NCBI GenBank assembly: GCA_020636545.1
Contig: JACJXS010000011.1
Location: 124,001 to 188,000, forward strand
Direction: 5' to 3'
DNA length: 64,000 nucleotides
Origin: Chitinophagales bacterium
GTDB taxonomy: Bacteria; Bacteroidota; Bacteroidia; Chitinophagales; JADIYW01
The notes under the pieces were generated by a model. The model was given only the letters and a program-made list of their open reading frames with translations, did not search any database and was not told the DNA's origin. Of this stretch, positions 30,246 through 38,330 are shown one piece after another (within the stretch, counting starts at the first letter, position 1; every line of letters starts with the position of its first letter). The position numbers and the translations under genes were made by a program.

Positions 30246-30929
30246 TTAGTAGAAATTTATGTTAAAAATCTTACTAAAATTATTAAGGATTTGTTTTTTT
30301 ACTTCCTTAAAATCAAGCACTTTACCAAGTTCTTGTGCCATTGAAGTAACGCCTTTATCTGTAAAGCCACAAGGATTAATAAGTTTAAAAAAATCTAAAT
30401 CCACATTTACATTTAAAGCAAATCCGTGCATCGTTATCCAGCGAGAAGTTTTAACGCCAAAAGCCGCAATCTTTTTTGGTTGTTTATCTATCTTGGAATT
30501 TACCCAAACACCAGTAGCACCATCAATTCGATAACCTTCTATATTGTAGCTTGAAATAGTTTGTATCATAACTTCTTCAAGAAGCCACATATAATGTTTT
30601 AAATCTGAAGTGAAGAAATCTAAATCTAAAATTGGATAACCAGTAATTTGTCCAAATCCATGAAAGGTTACATCGCCTCCACGATTGATATGAAAAACAT
30701 CAACACCTTTTTCGTGTAATAAAGTTTCTGGCAATAAAATATTAGAATCTTTCCCTGCTTTTCCTACTGTAATAACAGGAAAATGTTCACATAAAATCAG
30801 ATGATGTTGGTTTTCATTACTGATTCCAGCTAACTTTTGTTCAACTAAATGATTGAAAAATTCTTCTTGAAGTGTTAAAGCATCAGCATACCGAATTCTC
30901 CCTACATCATGCAGTTGAATTTGTTGCAT
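30246..30929 (-). CDS. lipB: Lipoyl(octanoyl) transferase
   Basis: LipB moves octanoyl groups from acyl carrier protein to the lipoyl domains of 2-oxoacid dehydrogenases and the glycine cleavage system. Signatures are NRGGDVTFHGFGQITGYPIL (about residues 81-100), the catalytic lysine region PKKIAAFGVK, THE-like MHGFALNVN, and the catalytic cysteine in LINPCGFTDKGVTSM. The length of 227 is normal. It starts one base after the stop of the sugar isomerase gene, so the two form an operon. Confidence 0.96.
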   Translation of the reverse strand: MQQIQLHDVGRIRYADALTLQEEFFNHLVEQKLAGISNENQHHLILCEHFPVITVGKAGKDSNILLPETLLHEKGVDVFHINRGGDVTFHGFGQITGYPILDLDFFTSDLKHYMWLLEEVMIQTISSYNIEGYRIDGATGVWVNSKIDKQPKKIAAFGVKTSRWITMHGFALNVNVDLDFFKLINPCGFTDKGVTSMAQELGKVLDFKEVKKQILNNFSKIFNINFY

Positions 30930-30930
30930 T

Positions 30931-31932
30931 TTATATGATAGGATTTTCTGCTAATTTGTTTTTCAACTGTGAAATAACATCTACTTCAATAGCATCAACA
31001 CCTTTTAAATCTGCTAAATAACAAGAAACCCAATCGGTAAGATGAATTAAGAAAAGTACTCTTTCTATATCTTTTTCACCCTTAGATTCAATTTCTATCG
31101 TAGTTGAAGCATATTGACTTACCACTGTTTTTACAAACTCCATTCTTTCTTGGTTACGCTCATAATCTTGAGCATTTTTCAAGAAAACTACAGCAATATT
31201 TTCATTCTTTTCTCTCCAACCCACCAATTCATTGTGGTTCATTTCTGGTATCACATGATGCCAACACAGCATCTTAGAATTTTCATTGATTTGTTGTCTA
31301 AATCGCACGGCAACCCCTTCATATTTTGCATCTGAATAAATAACAGGAATTTTACCATTTAATTTACTTGCTATATCATACGCTACCTTTTTAATATCAG
31401 CTTTATCTTCTTCTAATAAAGCTATTGACTTTTCAAGATAATTTATAAAATCGTTTTGCAATAATCCTAAGTAGTGCAATATGAAAAATATTTGTACAAA
31501 TGATTGCCCAAATGCGGCACGTGGCGGAGCACCACCATCAATTAAAACATAATCAAAATCATTTGTATCGGCATATTCTTTTACCAAACCGCCTGATGTA
31601 ATACAAACAATCTGTGCATCTTTTTTAAATGCCTGCATCATCGCACTTAAAGTCTCTTCTGTATTTCCTGAATAGGAAGATACAATGACCAAAGTATTTT
31701 CATTTACGAATGCAGGGATTCTATATTCTTTATTAATAACAACAGGCACTTGTAAATCATCTCTTAAAATATTTGAAATAATTGTACCGCCAATTCCAGA
31801 ACCGCCTAATCCTGTAATTAATACATTTCTAATTGGGAATTTTGGTTTGCCAATTTTTGCTTTTTGACCTATATCTATGGCTCTACGAAGTTGGTTCGGA
31901 AATTCATCTACTAATTGATGCATTGTTATCAT
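30931..31932 (-). CDS. Bifunctional phosphoglucose/phosphomannose isomerase family (SIS domain)
   Basis: This enzyme interconverts fructose-6-phosphate with glucose-6- or mannose-6-phosphate and links glycolysis with sugar-nucleotide synthesis. Two SIS domains are seen. The first has ITGLGGSGIGGTIISN (about residue 40) and VSSYSGNTEETLSAM; the second contains MNHNELVGW, which carries catalytic Glu/His residues. The 333-residue length fits the archaeal/Bacteroidota bifunctional class, though activity on each substrate is inferred. lipB follows immediately. Confidence 0.9.
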   Translation of the reverse strand: MITMHQLVDEFPNQLRRAIDIGQKAKIGKPKFPIRNVLITGLGGSGIGGTIISNILRDDLQVPVVINKEYRIPAFVNENTLVIVSSYSGNTEETLSAMMQAFKKDAQIVCITSGGLVKEYADTNDFDYVLIDGGAPPRAAFGQSFVQIFFILHYLGLLQNDFINYLEKSIALLEEDKADIKKVAYDIASKLNGKIPVIYSDAKYEGVAVRFRQQINENSKMLCWHHVIPEMNHNELVGWREKNENIAVVFLKNAQDYERNQERMEFVKTVVSQYASTTIEIESKGEKDIERVLFLIHLTDWVSCYLADLKGVDAIEVDVISQLKNKLAENPII

Positions 31933-32031
31933 TTTACTTATTTTATTTTATTAAACACTATTCTAATAAAAAATCATCAGAATATATGCCACAAAATAAT
32001 TAAATTTAATCTGCAAAACAAATTTTTTATC

Positions 32032-32385
32032 TTGAACAAATTAACATCAAATCAAAAAATTGGGATAAATGGAGAAGCTGTCGCCCTAAATTTTCTTAAA
32101 AATCTAAATTATACGATTTTGCATACCAATTGGAGACATAAACATGCAGAAATTGACATTATCGCTCAGGATAAAAATTGTATTGTATTTATAGAAGTAA
32201 AAACAAGAAATTCTAATAAGTTTGGCTATCCTGAAGAGTTTGTAACAGCTAATAAAATCAAAAAAATGCACGAAGCTGCTGATGCTTTTTTAGCACAAAC
32301 CAATTGGCAAAATGAATTAAGATTTGATATTATTGCGATTGAAAACAATTCGCAAATCACACATTTTATTGATGCATTTTATTGA
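32032..32385 (+). CDS. UPF0102 (YraN) family protein
   Basis: This is a small restriction-endonuclease-fold protein of unclear role in DNA processing. Key family elements are IGINGEAVALNFLKNLNY, HAEIDIIAQD and FIEVKTRNSNKFG, the last two forming the nuclease-like D-ExK site. The reading frame is open back to 31915, but the family N-terminus begins at about LNKLTSNQKIG, so the TTG at 32032 is the likely start (117 residues). The longer version would overlap the divergent isomerase gene. Confidence 0.88.
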   Translation: MNKLTSNQKIGINGEAVALNFLKNLNYTILHTNWRHKHAEIDIIAQDKNCIVFIEVKTRNSNKFGYPEEFVTANKIKKMHEAADAFLAQTNWQNELRFDIIAIENNSQITHFIDAFY

Positions 32386-32436
32386 TATACTATTTAAACA
32401 TTGTATTTTAGTATCCTAAAATTTTCTGAAATAAAC

Positions 32437-33402
32437 ATGAAAATTCTATTGATTAGATTTAGTTCCATTGGCGACATTGTCCTGACCTCTCCTATTATTC
32501 GGTGTTTAAAAACGCAAATTGCTCACGTAGAAATTCATTATTTAACTAAAAATATTTATACCGAAATATTAAAAGCCAATCCATACATAGATAAAATTCA
32601 TAGTATTCAAAAAAACACATCTGAAATTATTGACTTACTTAAAAAAGAACAGTATGATGTATGTATTGATTTACACAATAACATACGTTCCAATCAAATA
32701 AAATCGGCATTAAAAATTAAGAACACTTACACTTTCAACAAACAAAGTATCAAACGATGGCTATTGATTACTTTTAAAACAAATCTATTAAATAATCATA
32801 TTATTGATAGGTATTTTACAGCAGTAAAAAAACTAAATGTCCTAAACGATGGAAAAGGCGTAGATTATTTTATTCCAGCAATTGATGAAATTCAAATTGC
32901 AAATTTACCATTCACACATATTGCTGGGTACTGTGTTATTGTTGTTGGAGCTAAGCATTTTACAAAAACGATTCCTCTTTCTAAATTAAAAGTTCTATGT
33001 CAAGAAATAAAAATGCCAATCATCTTAGTTGGAGGTACAGATGATAATGAAAGAGCCAAACAATTAGTAGCTATTGATGATTTTAAAATATACAATGCTT
33101 GTGGCAAACTAAATATCAACCAATCTGCATCTATAATTAAAAAAGCAAAGTTTGTAATTACAGGTGATACTGGCATGATGCATATAGCTGCAGCGTTTCA
33201 GAAAAGAATTATTTCTGTTTGGGGTGGCACACATAAAAACTTAGGATATTATCCATATCAAAACAACAATAACACTGTCTATATTGAAAATGAAAGTTTA
33301 AATTGCAGACCTTGTCATCGATTTGGACGAGCAAGTTGTCCGAAAAAGCATTTCAGATGTATGAACGATTTGGATATGCAGAAAATTATTGAATTGGTAT
33401 AG
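32437..33402 (+). CDS. Family 9 glycosyltransferase (heptosyltransferase-like)
   Basis: This GT-B enzyme is of the ADP-heptose:LPS heptosyltransferase family and probably acts in lipopolysaccharide core assembly. The N-terminus KILLIRFSSIGDIVLTSPII is diagnostic. The donor site includes VGGTDDNERAKQL and TGDTGMMHIAAAF followed by SVWGGTHKNLG. A Cys-rich end (CRPCHRFGRASCPKKHFRC) is common in the family. The start at 32437 was chosen over the upstream frame opening at 32401 because it begins the conserved strand directly. Confidence 0.93.
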   Translation: MKILLIRFSSIGDIVLTSPIIRCLKTQIAHVEIHYLTKNIYTEILKANPYIDKIHSIQKNTSEIIDLLKKEQYDVCIDLHNNIRSNQIKSALKIKNTYTFNKQSIKRWLLITFKTNLLNNHIIDRYFTAVKKLNVLNDGKGVDYFIPAIDEIQIANLPFTHIAGYCVIVVGAKHFTKTIPLSKLKVLCQEIKMPIILVGGTDDNERAKQLVAIDDFKIYNACGKLNINQSASIIKKAKFVITGDTGMMHIAAAFQKRIISVWGGTHKNLGYYPYQNNNNTVYIENESLNCRPCHRFGRASCPKKHFRCMNDLDMQKIIELV

Positions 33403-33441
33403 TTTTTGATTTCATTTGCACAATTGTTAATTAAACAAACC

Positions 33442-33470
33442 TTTGTTTTATAAAAGAGTTTATACTTTTG
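33442..33470 (+). promoter_or_regulatory. Promoter of the nonsense-split gene
   Basis: TTTG (33442-33445) and TACTTTTG (33463-33470) are 17 bases apart, and the -7 element ends five bases before the ATG at 33476. This puts the upstream in-frame TTG at 33443 inside the promoter and excludes it as start. Confidence 0.6.
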
Positions 33471-33475
33471 TAATT

Positions 33476-34129
33476 ATGAAAAACTATTTTCTACTAACTT
33501 TATTGGTTTTATTTTTTATTTCTTATGCTCAAGACAACTCAATAATAAACACTCCAAATAAAACTGATTTTTCCTATAATAATAAAACATCAGACGAAAT
33601 TCAAAAATTAGATACGCTTTATACTTACGACGTAAATTTATATGAAACTTCTACACCATTTGGAATAAAATATACCGTAAATGGAAAAGAAATTACTAAA
33701 AAGAAATACGATAAATATCGTCAATATTGGCAAGCAATGGATGGCTGTACACCTTGCTTATTAAGAACTTTTGATGAAGATGATAAAATAAAGTATGAAG
33801 CGTTCTAATACATAGATTGTCTTTGTGGCGAATACACTGGGTACTATAAAGATGGAAGTACAAAGGTAAAAGGTCAGTTTATGAAAAATCCAAATGAAAC
33901 TTGGGAGAATATCAAAACACAACAATTCTGTAATCGAAGAGATGGGAAGTGGACATACTTTTTCCCAAACGGTACTTTTGAAAAGCTAGAGGTATATAAA
34001 AATGGAGTTCTAATTGGAACCAAAGGAAATTCTGAGTTAGTACCTGCTATGAACGTTAAAAATAGAGAAGACAGTACTCAAGATTCTGAAATAGAAAAGA
34101 AAAAACCTTTTTTTAAAAGAAAGAATTAA
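33476..34129 (+). pseudogene. Exported MORN-like protein gene interrupted by an in-frame TAA
   Basis: The first part (33476-33808) has a signal peptide (MKNYFLLTLLVLFFISYAQ) and ends IKYEAF at a TAA (33806-33808). The same frame continues without another stop as YIDCLCGEYTGYYKDGSTK to 34129. The downstream part has MORN-like toxin/structural-repeat features (GYYKDGSTKVKGQF, GKWTYFFPNGTFEKLEVYKNG) that need an N-terminal exported part. One base change (for example CAA to TAA) explains the split. It may be a recent pseudogene, a sequencing error, or a readthrough site. If the fragments are real genes, the second would start at the ATG at 33881. Confidence 0.75.
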
Positions 34130-34173
34130 TCCAAAAACCCATTGTAATTTAAGATTATTTACATATTTTCGTT

Positions 34174-34190
34174 ACTAAAATAATTTTAGT
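34174..34190 (+). promoter_or_regulatory. Inverted repeat touching the start codon of the OmpA/TSP3 gene
   Basis: ACTAAAAT-A-ATTTTAGT is a perfect inverted repeat that ends directly before the ATG at 34191. It could be an operator or form an RNA hairpin next to the start; an AT-rich palindrome by chance is also possible. The sequence TATTTTCG just upstream resembles the -7 element. Confidence 0.35.
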
Positions 34191-35771
34191 ATGAAAAAGC
34201 TTATTTTTTTCTTGTGTATTGTATTTTCAACTTTCATAATATTTGCGGAATCTGGTAAGAAAGAAAATACCAAAAAAAACACAAAGGCACTTTATAATAT
34301 AGAGACCAAAAAATACTTAAAAGATTGGGCATTTATTATTCATGGAGGCATGACTTCTCCTTTCACTGACATCAGAAGTTATGATTGGACGAGAAGTGCG
34401 AAAAGTCCGAGTGAAATTCAGTGGGCAGCTGGACTTGGATTAACTAAAATGTTTAACTCTGCTTTTGGTATTAATATAGATTACACTTTAGGAAGAATAT
34501 CTGGTAAAACTGCCGAACAAGGTGGCTTCGCAGAAGAAAGACAATATTGGAAACAAATGGGATTTGAAGAACCTGTGTATTTCAGAACATCAGTATTTCA
34601 TCAAGCATCTGTAAATTTCTATATCGATTGGTTAGGCTTAGCTTTTGGCTATAATAAATTCATTAAATCACAAATTAAACAAAAACCAGTAAAGCCAAGA
34701 ATCTTTGCTTTGTATAATAAAATAGGCATTGGAATTTGGCGTGGAGAATCTAATATTTATAATATTGGAGATGATTTAGCTATAAAAAATGCTGCTTACC
34801 TTAGAGGTTATACCAACAGATTTACTGAAACCATTTTCCCATTTACAACAGGAATGAAATTTAAAGTATCAAAAGCATTTGACTTAGGCTTGGAAGGAAC
34901 TTTTGTTTTCTCCAATTCTGACAAATTAGATGCTTTTAATTTCCAAAATAACTACAATACATTGACTGGACAAACTATCAATTCTCTTTCAAAAATCAAT
35001 CGTGATGCATACTTATATATGAATATTAATTTTACCTATAAGTTTGGTAGAATTGGTTCACAAGCAGAGCATATTGAATGGGTAAATCCAATGGAAGCAA
35101 TTATGGCTTATCAAAATCAAGAAAAACCAGAACCAATAGTATTATTGGACACTGATGGTGATGGCGTTTTTGATATTATTGATGAAGAACCTGAAACACC
35201 AAAGGGTGCAAAAGTGGATACAAAAGGTAGAACTTTAGATAGCGATGGTGATGGTTGCCCAGACCACTTAGACCCAGAGCCATTTTCTAATCCAAGATTT
35301 AAGATTGTAGATTGTATTAACATCATTGATACACCTAAAATTATTATTGAGAAAAAAGAAATTCAAACAAATACGATTGAAACAATTAAAGAAACAACGA
35401 TTAAAAAAGAGGATACTTGGAAATTAACTTCTATCTATTTTGATTATGACAAGTATAATATCACGCCGACTGCAGCTACTGAATTAAAGAAAATTGCAGC
35501 TGTTATGCAAAAGAAATCTGATTTAATAGTTGAAGTACAAGGTCATACAGACACAAGAGGTTCTTTAGAATATAACCAAAAATTATCTGAAAATAGAGTA
35601 AATTATGCTATTAATTATTTGATTAAAAATTTTGGTATCAAGGAAGATCGATTTAAACGATTACCTTTAGGGAAAGTAGATCCTACTGTAAAAGATGCTC
35701 ATACCGAAAATCAACATCAAATTAACAGAAGAGTAGATTTTAAACCTGTAAATATGCAGGAAGGCGAATAA
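34191..35771 (+). CDS. OmpA-family outer-membrane protein with TSP3 calcium repeats
   Basis: This 526-residue protein has a signal peptide, a beta-barrel-like N-terminal half (about 45-300), a calcium-binding thrombospondin type 3 segment (DTDGDGVFDIIDEEPETP and DSDGDGCPDHLDPEPF, about 320-360) and a C-terminal OmpA domain (VEVQGHTDTRGSLEYNQKLS, then NRRVDFK). It should link the outer membrane to peptidoglycan. The gene ends in a strong terminator and stands alone. Confidence 0.93.
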   Translation: MKKLIFFLCIVFSTFIIFAESGKKENTKKNTKALYNIETKKYLKDWAFIIHGGMTSPFTDIRSYDWTRSAKSPSEIQWAAGLGLTKMFNSAFGINIDYTLGRISGKTAEQGGFAEERQYWKQMGFEEPVYFRTSVFHQASVNFYIDWLGLAFGYNKFIKSQIKQKPVKPRIFALYNKIGIGIWRGESNIYNIGDDLAIKNAAYLRGYTNRFTETIFPFTTGMKFKVSKAFDLGLEGTFVFSNSDKLDAFNFQNNYNTLTGQTINSLSKINRDAYLYMNINFTYKFGRIGSQAEHIEWVNPMEAIMAYQNQEKPEPIVLLDTDGDGVFDIIDEEPETPKGAKVDTKGRTLDSDGDGCPDHLDPEPFSNPRFKIVDCINIIDTPKIIIEKKEIQTNTIETIKETTIKKEDTWKLTSIYFDYDKYNITPTAATELKKIAAVMQKKSDLIVEVQGHTDTRGSLEYNQKLSENRVNYAINYLIKNFGIKEDRFKRLPLGKVDPTVKDAHTENQHQINRRVDFKPVNMQEGE

Positions 35772-35793
35772 AAAAATCATACTTATTTATAAT

Positions 35794-35834
35794 AAAAAAG
35801 CGGACATCAATTTAATTAATGTCCGCTTTTTTTG
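35794..35834. terminator. Bidirectional rho-independent terminator
   Basis: The stem AAAAAAGCGGACAT and its complement ATGTCCGCTTTTTT have an 11-base loop. The T run on one strand and A run on the other let it serve both the OmpA/TSP3 gene (+) and the convergent small gene (-). Confidence 0.9.
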
Positions 35835-35874
35835 TAAATAATTTTCAAATATTAATTCTAGAAAGAAAATAAAA

Positions 35875-36126
35875 TTACATAATATCATTTCGCTCAAATG
35901 TATCATATAAGTCCTTACTCATTTCATTAAATCTTTTGATACATGCTTCTAAAAATTGTTCATCTACTAATTTCTCTAGTGTACCAAAATTTGATATTTC
36001 ATCACAATTTCGTATTTTATAAACTTGCTCTAATAAATCGTATTCTAATTTCAGGATAAATTTATCATTTAATGCCAAAACACTAATTTTAATAATTGGA
36101 TGTGGAATTTGTCCTAATATTCTCAT
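35875..36126 (-). CDS. Conserved hypothetical protein, 83 residues
   Basis: The sequence begins MRILGQIPHPIIKISVLALN and ends with a helix rich in acidic residues (VDEQFLEACIKRFNEMSKDLYD). I recognise this pattern from short, uncharacterised proteins that recur in Bacteroidota, but no function is known. It has no signal peptide. It begins four bases after the stop of the lipoprotein gene on the same strand and is probably co-transcribed. Confidence 0.82.
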   Translation of the reverse strand: MRILGQIPHPIIKISVLALNDKFILKLEYDLLEQVYKIRNCDEISNFGTLEKLVDEQFLEACIKRFNEMSKDLYDTFERNDIM

Positions 36127-36130
36127 TTTC

Positions 36131-36685
36131 TTAATTATAATTAATAATAAAATTTGGCGTTGTAATGATATTACTTTGGTTGCCAGCTCTATCCATCATC
36201 CAAAGCTTAAAATTAATAGTATCTCTTTGTATTCCAGGAAAACTATTGGTAACTTTTGAGTACTTTACTTCATCAAAAATAGAAGCAAATTTGATTTCTA
36301 AGATTCCATTTTTTGAACCATTATAAACACTGCTAATTACTGGAAATGCATACTCATCAATTACATAATTACGAATGCTATCATATTTTGGAATTGTATA
36401 ATAAACTTTACCAGAAATTGGGATTTTTCTAATCGTATCCGTGCCAACAACAAACAAGGTATCTTTGTAAATTACACCCAAATCACCATCACCATCAGTA
36501 AAATCAACAATTAGTGAGCCTTTAGCACTATTATATTGATAAGCATTATTCTCTAAATCATATTTATTGAACTTAACTGTTGGTGTATTTGGATAAAATT
36601 CTTCCTTAAAACACGCTGAAAAACAAAGCATGCAGAATAAAAGAATAAAAAATTTTAATGATATATTACTTAATTTTGTTGTCAT
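36131..36685 (-). CDS. Putative lipoprotein
   Basis: The 184-residue protein starts MTTKLSNISLKFFILLFCML and has a lipobox ending at CFSAC (about residue 24). The mature part contains VDFTDGDGDLGVIYKD, an acidic calcium-like loop common in Bacteroidota surface lipoproteins, and ends in a beta strand (NIITTPNFIINYN). Function is unknown. The start at 36685 is supported by a TAACTTTG -7 element (36697-36704). Its ATG overlaps the ATG of the divergent LuxE-like gene. Confidence 0.8.
   Translation of the reverse strand: MTTKLSNISLKFFILLFCMLCFSACFKEEFYPNTPTVKFNKYDLENNAYQYNSAKGSLIVDFTDGDGDLGVIYKDTLFVVGTDTIRKIPISGKVYYTIPKYDSIRNYVIDEYAFPVISSVYNGSKNGILEIKFASIFDEVKYSKVTNSFPGIQRDTINFKLWMMDRAGNQSNIITTPNFIINYN
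36671..36678 (+). promoter_or_regulatory. -7 element of the LuxE-like gene, inside the lipoprotein gene
   Basis: TAATTTTG on the plus strand fits TAnnTTTG and ends five bases before the ATG at 36684. It lies within the first codons of the divergent lipoprotein gene. Confidence 0.6.
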
Positions 36686-37676
36686 GATTAATGCATCAAA
36701 GTTAGAAGAAAAAATTAAATCCAACAACTATGACTTTGATGCCTTAGCACTGGAAATCTTTCATTTTCAATACAAATATAACAAAGTTTATCGTGAGTTT
36801 GTTGACTTATCAAATATAAAAATAGATTCTATTCATTCAATTGAGCAGATTCCTTTTTTACCTATTCAATTTTTCAAAACACACCAAATTTATTGCGGTT
36901 CTGAACAACCAAAATTCTATTTTGAAAGTAGTGGCACCACACAAAGTATCAATTCAAAACATTACATCAAAGACTTAGAACTTTATACGTATATTTTTAA
37001 AAATGGATTTCAATCTTTCTATGGTAATATTCAAGATTATAACATCATAGCTTTACTTCCAAATTATTTAGAACGACAAAATTCTTCATTGGTCTATATG
37101 TTTGACCACTTAATCAAATTAAGCAATTCACCACATTCTGGGTTTTATTTATCTGATTTTGAACAATTAAATCATGTTTTACAACAAACAAAAACTGACA
37201 ATAGAAAAACCTTACTTTTAGGTGTAACTTTTGCTTTATTGGATTTTGCAAATGCCTATCCTCAAGATTTATCTCACTGTATAATTATGGAAACTGGTGG
37301 AATGAAAGGCAGGAGAAAAGAAATTACCAAACAAGAGGTACATGCTACTTTACAAAAAGCTTTTAATGTTGATGCAATTCATGCTGAATATGGTATGTCT
37401 GAATTGTTGTCTCAAGCTTACTCAAAAGAAAATGGTCAATACCATACTATTCCAAGTATGAAAATATTGTGTCGTGATATATACAATCCAAAACAAATTC
37501 TAAATTTTAGTGAAAGAGGTATTTTGAATATTATAGATTTAGGAAATTTATATTCGTGCAGCTTTATTGAAACACAAGATATGGGCATTGCTTATTCCAA
37601 CACACATTTTGAAGTTTTAGGTAGAATCGACTATGCAGAAATACGAGGTTGTAACTTAATGGTTTCCGATTTATAA
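36684..37676 (+). CDS. LuxE-like acyl-protein synthetase / acyltransferase
   Basis: This is an adenylate-forming enzyme of the LuxE family, which activates fatty acids and transfers the acyl group. ESSGTTQSINSKHYI (about residue 93) is the nucleotide-binding motif. METGGMKGRRKEITKQEVH and AEYGMSELLSQAY complete the pattern. There is no luciferase or luxCD nearby, so it is not bioluminescence-related; envelope lipid modification is more likely, but unproven. The start at 36684 gives 330 residues; the frame is open to 36630 but that would overlap far into the lipoprotein gene. Confidence 0.85.
   Translation: MINASKLEEKIKSNNYDFDALALEIFHFQYKYNKVYREFVDLSNIKIDSIHSIEQIPFLPIQFFKTHQIYCGSEQPKFYFESSGTTQSINSKHYIKDLELYTYIFKNGFQSFYGNIQDYNIIALLPNYLERQNSSLVYMFDHLIKLSNSPHSGFYLSDFEQLNHVLQQTKTDNRKTLLLGVTFALLDFANAYPQDLSHCIIMETGGMKGRRKEITKQEVHATLQKAFNVDAIHAEYGMSELLSQAYSKENGQYHTIPSMKILCRDIYNPKQILNFSERGILNIIDLGNLYSCSFIETQDMGIAYSNTHFEVLGRIDYAEIRGCNLMVSDL
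36697..36704 (-). promoter_or_regulatory. -7 element of the lipoprotein gene, inside the LuxE-like gene
   Basis: TAACTTTG on the minus strand fits TAnnTTTG and ends 11 bases before the ATG at 36685. It lies within the first codons of the LuxE-like gene. Confidence 0.55.
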
Positions 37677-37684
37677 TAATATGA

Positions 37685-38263
37685 CTATTTAATTTTAGGT
37701 AATACGCTTTCATCAATCTCTTGTCCAATTTCTAGTTCTCTTGGATAATTTTTAGTAAATGACAACACCATATAAAAACTAAAAAAGACAATCATAATAA
37801 GTTTGAATACAATAGAGAATGAAGCTGAAACTGGAAAATAGGACATAACACTCAACAACAATAGAAGTACTAAAATTAATAAAACCATATTTCCAAAATA
37901 TTTTATTTTTGACTGTCCTAAATAGATTTTAGAATTTGGATTTATTTTTCTAACTATTGCTAACAATCCTTTTACAAAAACAACATAAGGTTCAGCTTGA
38001 TTTTCAAAATTTGCTATTCCTGCATAAGAAGTTGATAGGATTTGATATTCTTTATTATCTATTGTATAAATAGTACAACTATATCTATTGCTATCATATC
38101 TATTATTTAGCAAATACTCAAATCTTAAAGAAGTTATTTCATGATAAGGTATAATTCTATCTTTATAATCAGGACTTGTGATAAGCAATCCATCTTTTGT
38201 AAGCGTATAATTTACATAATGCCGCAAGATAGATTTACGATAATTATATTTGATTTCATCCAT
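37685..38263 (-). CDS. Hypothetical membrane protein with PH-like N-terminal part
   Basis: The 192-residue protein has a soluble beta-rich N-terminal part (YTLTKDGLLITSPDYKDRII, then ITSLRFEYLL) that resembles a bacterial PH-like fold. Two hydrophobic segments follow near residues 126-142 and 150-168. The rest is polar. No function can be assigned. It lies downstream of leuS on the same strand after about 70 bases in the reverse order (leuS ends upstream of nothing else here), so it is probably an independent gene. Confidence 0.7.
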   Translation of the reverse strand: MDEIKYNYRKSILRHYVNYTLTKDGLLITSPDYKDRIIPYHEITSLRFEYLLNNRYDSNRYSCTIYTIDNKEYQILSTSYAGIANFENQAEPYVVFVKGLLAIVRKINPNSKIYLGQSKIKYFGNMVLLILVLLLLLSVMSYFPVSASFSIVFKLIMIVFFSFYMVLSFTKNYPRELEIGQEIDESVLPKIK

Positions 38264-38330
38264 AATTTTTCAAAGTTTAGATAACTAAATTAAATATCTT
38301 TTTTGAAAAAAGAGAGATTACACTTAAAAA

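Noticed and set aside
31915..32031. Longer N-terminus for the YraN-family protein
   Set aside because: The extra 39 residues overlap the divergent isomerase start and do not resemble the family; the TTG at 32032 gives the normal length.
33881..34129. Separate 82-residue gene after the in-frame stop
   Set aside because: It is in the same frame as the upstream signal-peptide part, lacks its own promoter, and coding sequence continues between the stop and its first ATG, so it is better read as the second half of one gene.
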